This document shows, piece by piece, positions 5,697 through 6,257 of a DNA stretch of 6,257 bases (position 1 is its first letter; each line of letters starts with the position of its first letter). The stretch lies in NCBI GenBank assembly GCA_021159805.1, contig JAGHDT010000385.1:1-6257 (forward strand), given 5' to 3'. The translations under genes were made by a program, and so were the position numbers. The stretch is from Anaerolineae bacterium (GTDB taxonomy: Bacteria > Chloroflexota > Anaerolineae > B4-G1 > SLSP01). The notes under the pieces are model-generated. The model saw only the letters and a program-made list of their open reading frames with translations. It was not told the DNA's origin and did no database searches.

Positions 5697-6257
5697 ATGC
5701 GCACTAGGATCAGACGTGTCTTCCTATCTCTGGTTGTGGCTGCTGCGGGCCTGTTGATGGTGACGCGGGCAGCAACTGCCGAAGCGCCGCCCGACGTGGC
5801 CTCCTATGAGATCGAGGCTGTATACGAGCCTGCAGAGCACCTGATAACGGCTCGTGAAACGGCAACCTACACAAACCTCACCGACACCGAAATTCCCGAT
5901 CTGGTGCTGCATCTCTACCTGAATGCCTTCAGCAGCCTGGACACACTCTGGATGCAGGAAGCCGGTCCTGTCCACCGTGGGTACGCGTACAGCCCGGCGC
6001 ATCCTGGATGGAGCCGGATCGACGAGATCCTGCTGGAAGACGGGACAGTGTTGGATTGGGCTCCCATTGATGATGATGCGACGTTGGTCCGCGTGGATCT
6101 GCCCCAGCCGGTGCAGTCCGGCGACAGCGTGCGTGTTGAGATCACGTTCCAGGCGCAACTGCCGCGCGTCTTCGCCCGCACGGGGTGGGCGGGCGAAGAC
6201 GCGCGGCAGTTGCGCCTGGAACGTGATCTCAACACGCACGCTGTCGCCGGACTGCAC
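5697..6257 (+). CDS. Secreted M1-family metallopeptidase, N-terminal part only
   Basis: This gene is cut by the window end; 187 codons are open. The N terminus is a typical signal peptide: arginine-rich residues 2-7, a hydrophobic core FLSLVVAAAGLLMV (9-22) and an ATA signal-peptidase I site, with probable cleavage after Ala28. The mature start (SYEIEAVYEP, then TARETATYTNLTDTEIPDLVLHLYLNAF) has the pattern of the N-terminal beta-sandwich domain of M1 (gluzincin) aminopeptidases, in which a strand-rich sequence precedes the conserved LYLNAF-like segment. The catalytic HEXXH domain would lie beyond the window, so activity cannot be judged. Only residues up to about 166 (TGWAG) are likely genuine. 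From about 6189 the frame reads through the reverse complement of its own upstream sequence, and those last residues are probably not part of the real protein. The terminator directly ahead suggests its own promoter or partial read-through from galE. Confidence 0.72.
   Translation, partial: MRTRIRRVFLSLVVAAAGLLMVTRAATAEAPPDVASYEIEAVYEPAEHLITARETATYTNLTDTEIPDLVLHLYLNAFSSLDTLWMQEAGPVHRGYAYSPAHPGWSRIDEILLEDGTVLDWAPIDDDATLVRVDLPQPVQSGDSVRVEITFQAQLPRVFARTGWAGEDARQLRLERDLNTHAVAGLH
6111..6257. repeat. Perfect 69-bp inverted repeat at the window end, probable fold-back artefact
   Basis: Bases 6111-6179 and 6189-6257 are exact reverse complements over 69 positions, separated by a 9-nt loop (6180-6188). 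The left arm is in-frame peptidase coding sequence. The right arm therefore repeats the same gene backwards, and the minus strand encodes the same peptide stretch (e.g. VEITFQAQLPRVFAR). The right arm stops exactly at the window edge, so its true length may exceed 69. Perfect identity, a tiny loop and the terminal position are typical of a chimeric or fold-back artefact at a contig end. A natural giant hairpin inside a coding gene is much less likely. Confidence 0.95.

Noticed and set aside
5724..6257. Minus-strand open frame beginning at the window end
   Set aside because: Its first residues copy the peptidase (VRVEITFQAQLPRVFAR) only because of the fold-back palindrome. The rest is the antisense of the peptidase gene.

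Overview
The window is bacterial DNA of fairly high GC content. All convincing genes lie on the + strand. The lineage cannot be fixed from the sequence alone. The gene set (a fused serine hydroxymethyltransferase/GcvT, a short GalE, a predicted zinc-dependent phospholipase C-like protein and a secreted M1-type peptidase) and the dispersed GTCATCCC...GGGAT repeats remind me of Chloroflexota. That is an inference with moderate to low confidence. The right edge is a perfect fold-back palindrome, which suggests the end of a contig or an assembly/amplification artefact rather than natural sequence.

Layout. Positions 1-234 hold no gene: a weak candidate promoter, then a GC-rich leader with two overlapping palindromes, then a good ribosome binding site. 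Positions 235-3411 encode one 1058-residue protein. It joins an N-terminal serine hydroxymethyltransferase (SHMT), a central stretch of about 170 residues that I cannot assign to a family, and a C-terminal glycine-cleavage T protein. A strong intrinsic terminator follows. Positions 3472-3760 are non-coding, with a cluster of imperfect inverted repeats and then a promoter placed so that transcription would start at the next gene's GTG. Positions 3761-4579 encode the predicted phospholipase C-like protein. galE follows after 42 nt (4622-5599), probably in the same transcript, and ends in a second strong terminator whose left arm repeats 12 nt of the first. A secreted M1-type aminopeptidase begins at 5697 and is cut by the window end. 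Its last roughly 69 bases are the reverse complement of its own upstream sequence.

How the genes fit together. The fusion joins two steps of one-carbon metabolism. GcvT makes 5,10-methylene-tetrahydrofolate from the aminomethyl group on lipoyl-GcvH, and SHMT uses that cofactor to interconvert glycine and serine. Fusion could favour handover of the folate, but nothing here proves channelling. No gcvH, gcvP or lpd is present, so the rest of the cleavage system must lie elsewhere. The remaining three genes show no clear pathway link to the fusion. The main points for a second look are the three-part architecture of the fusion, whose central part may be a degenerate GcvT-like copy lacking the catalytic aspartates, the structured leader in front of it, the probably leaderless gene at 3761, and the terminal palindrome.
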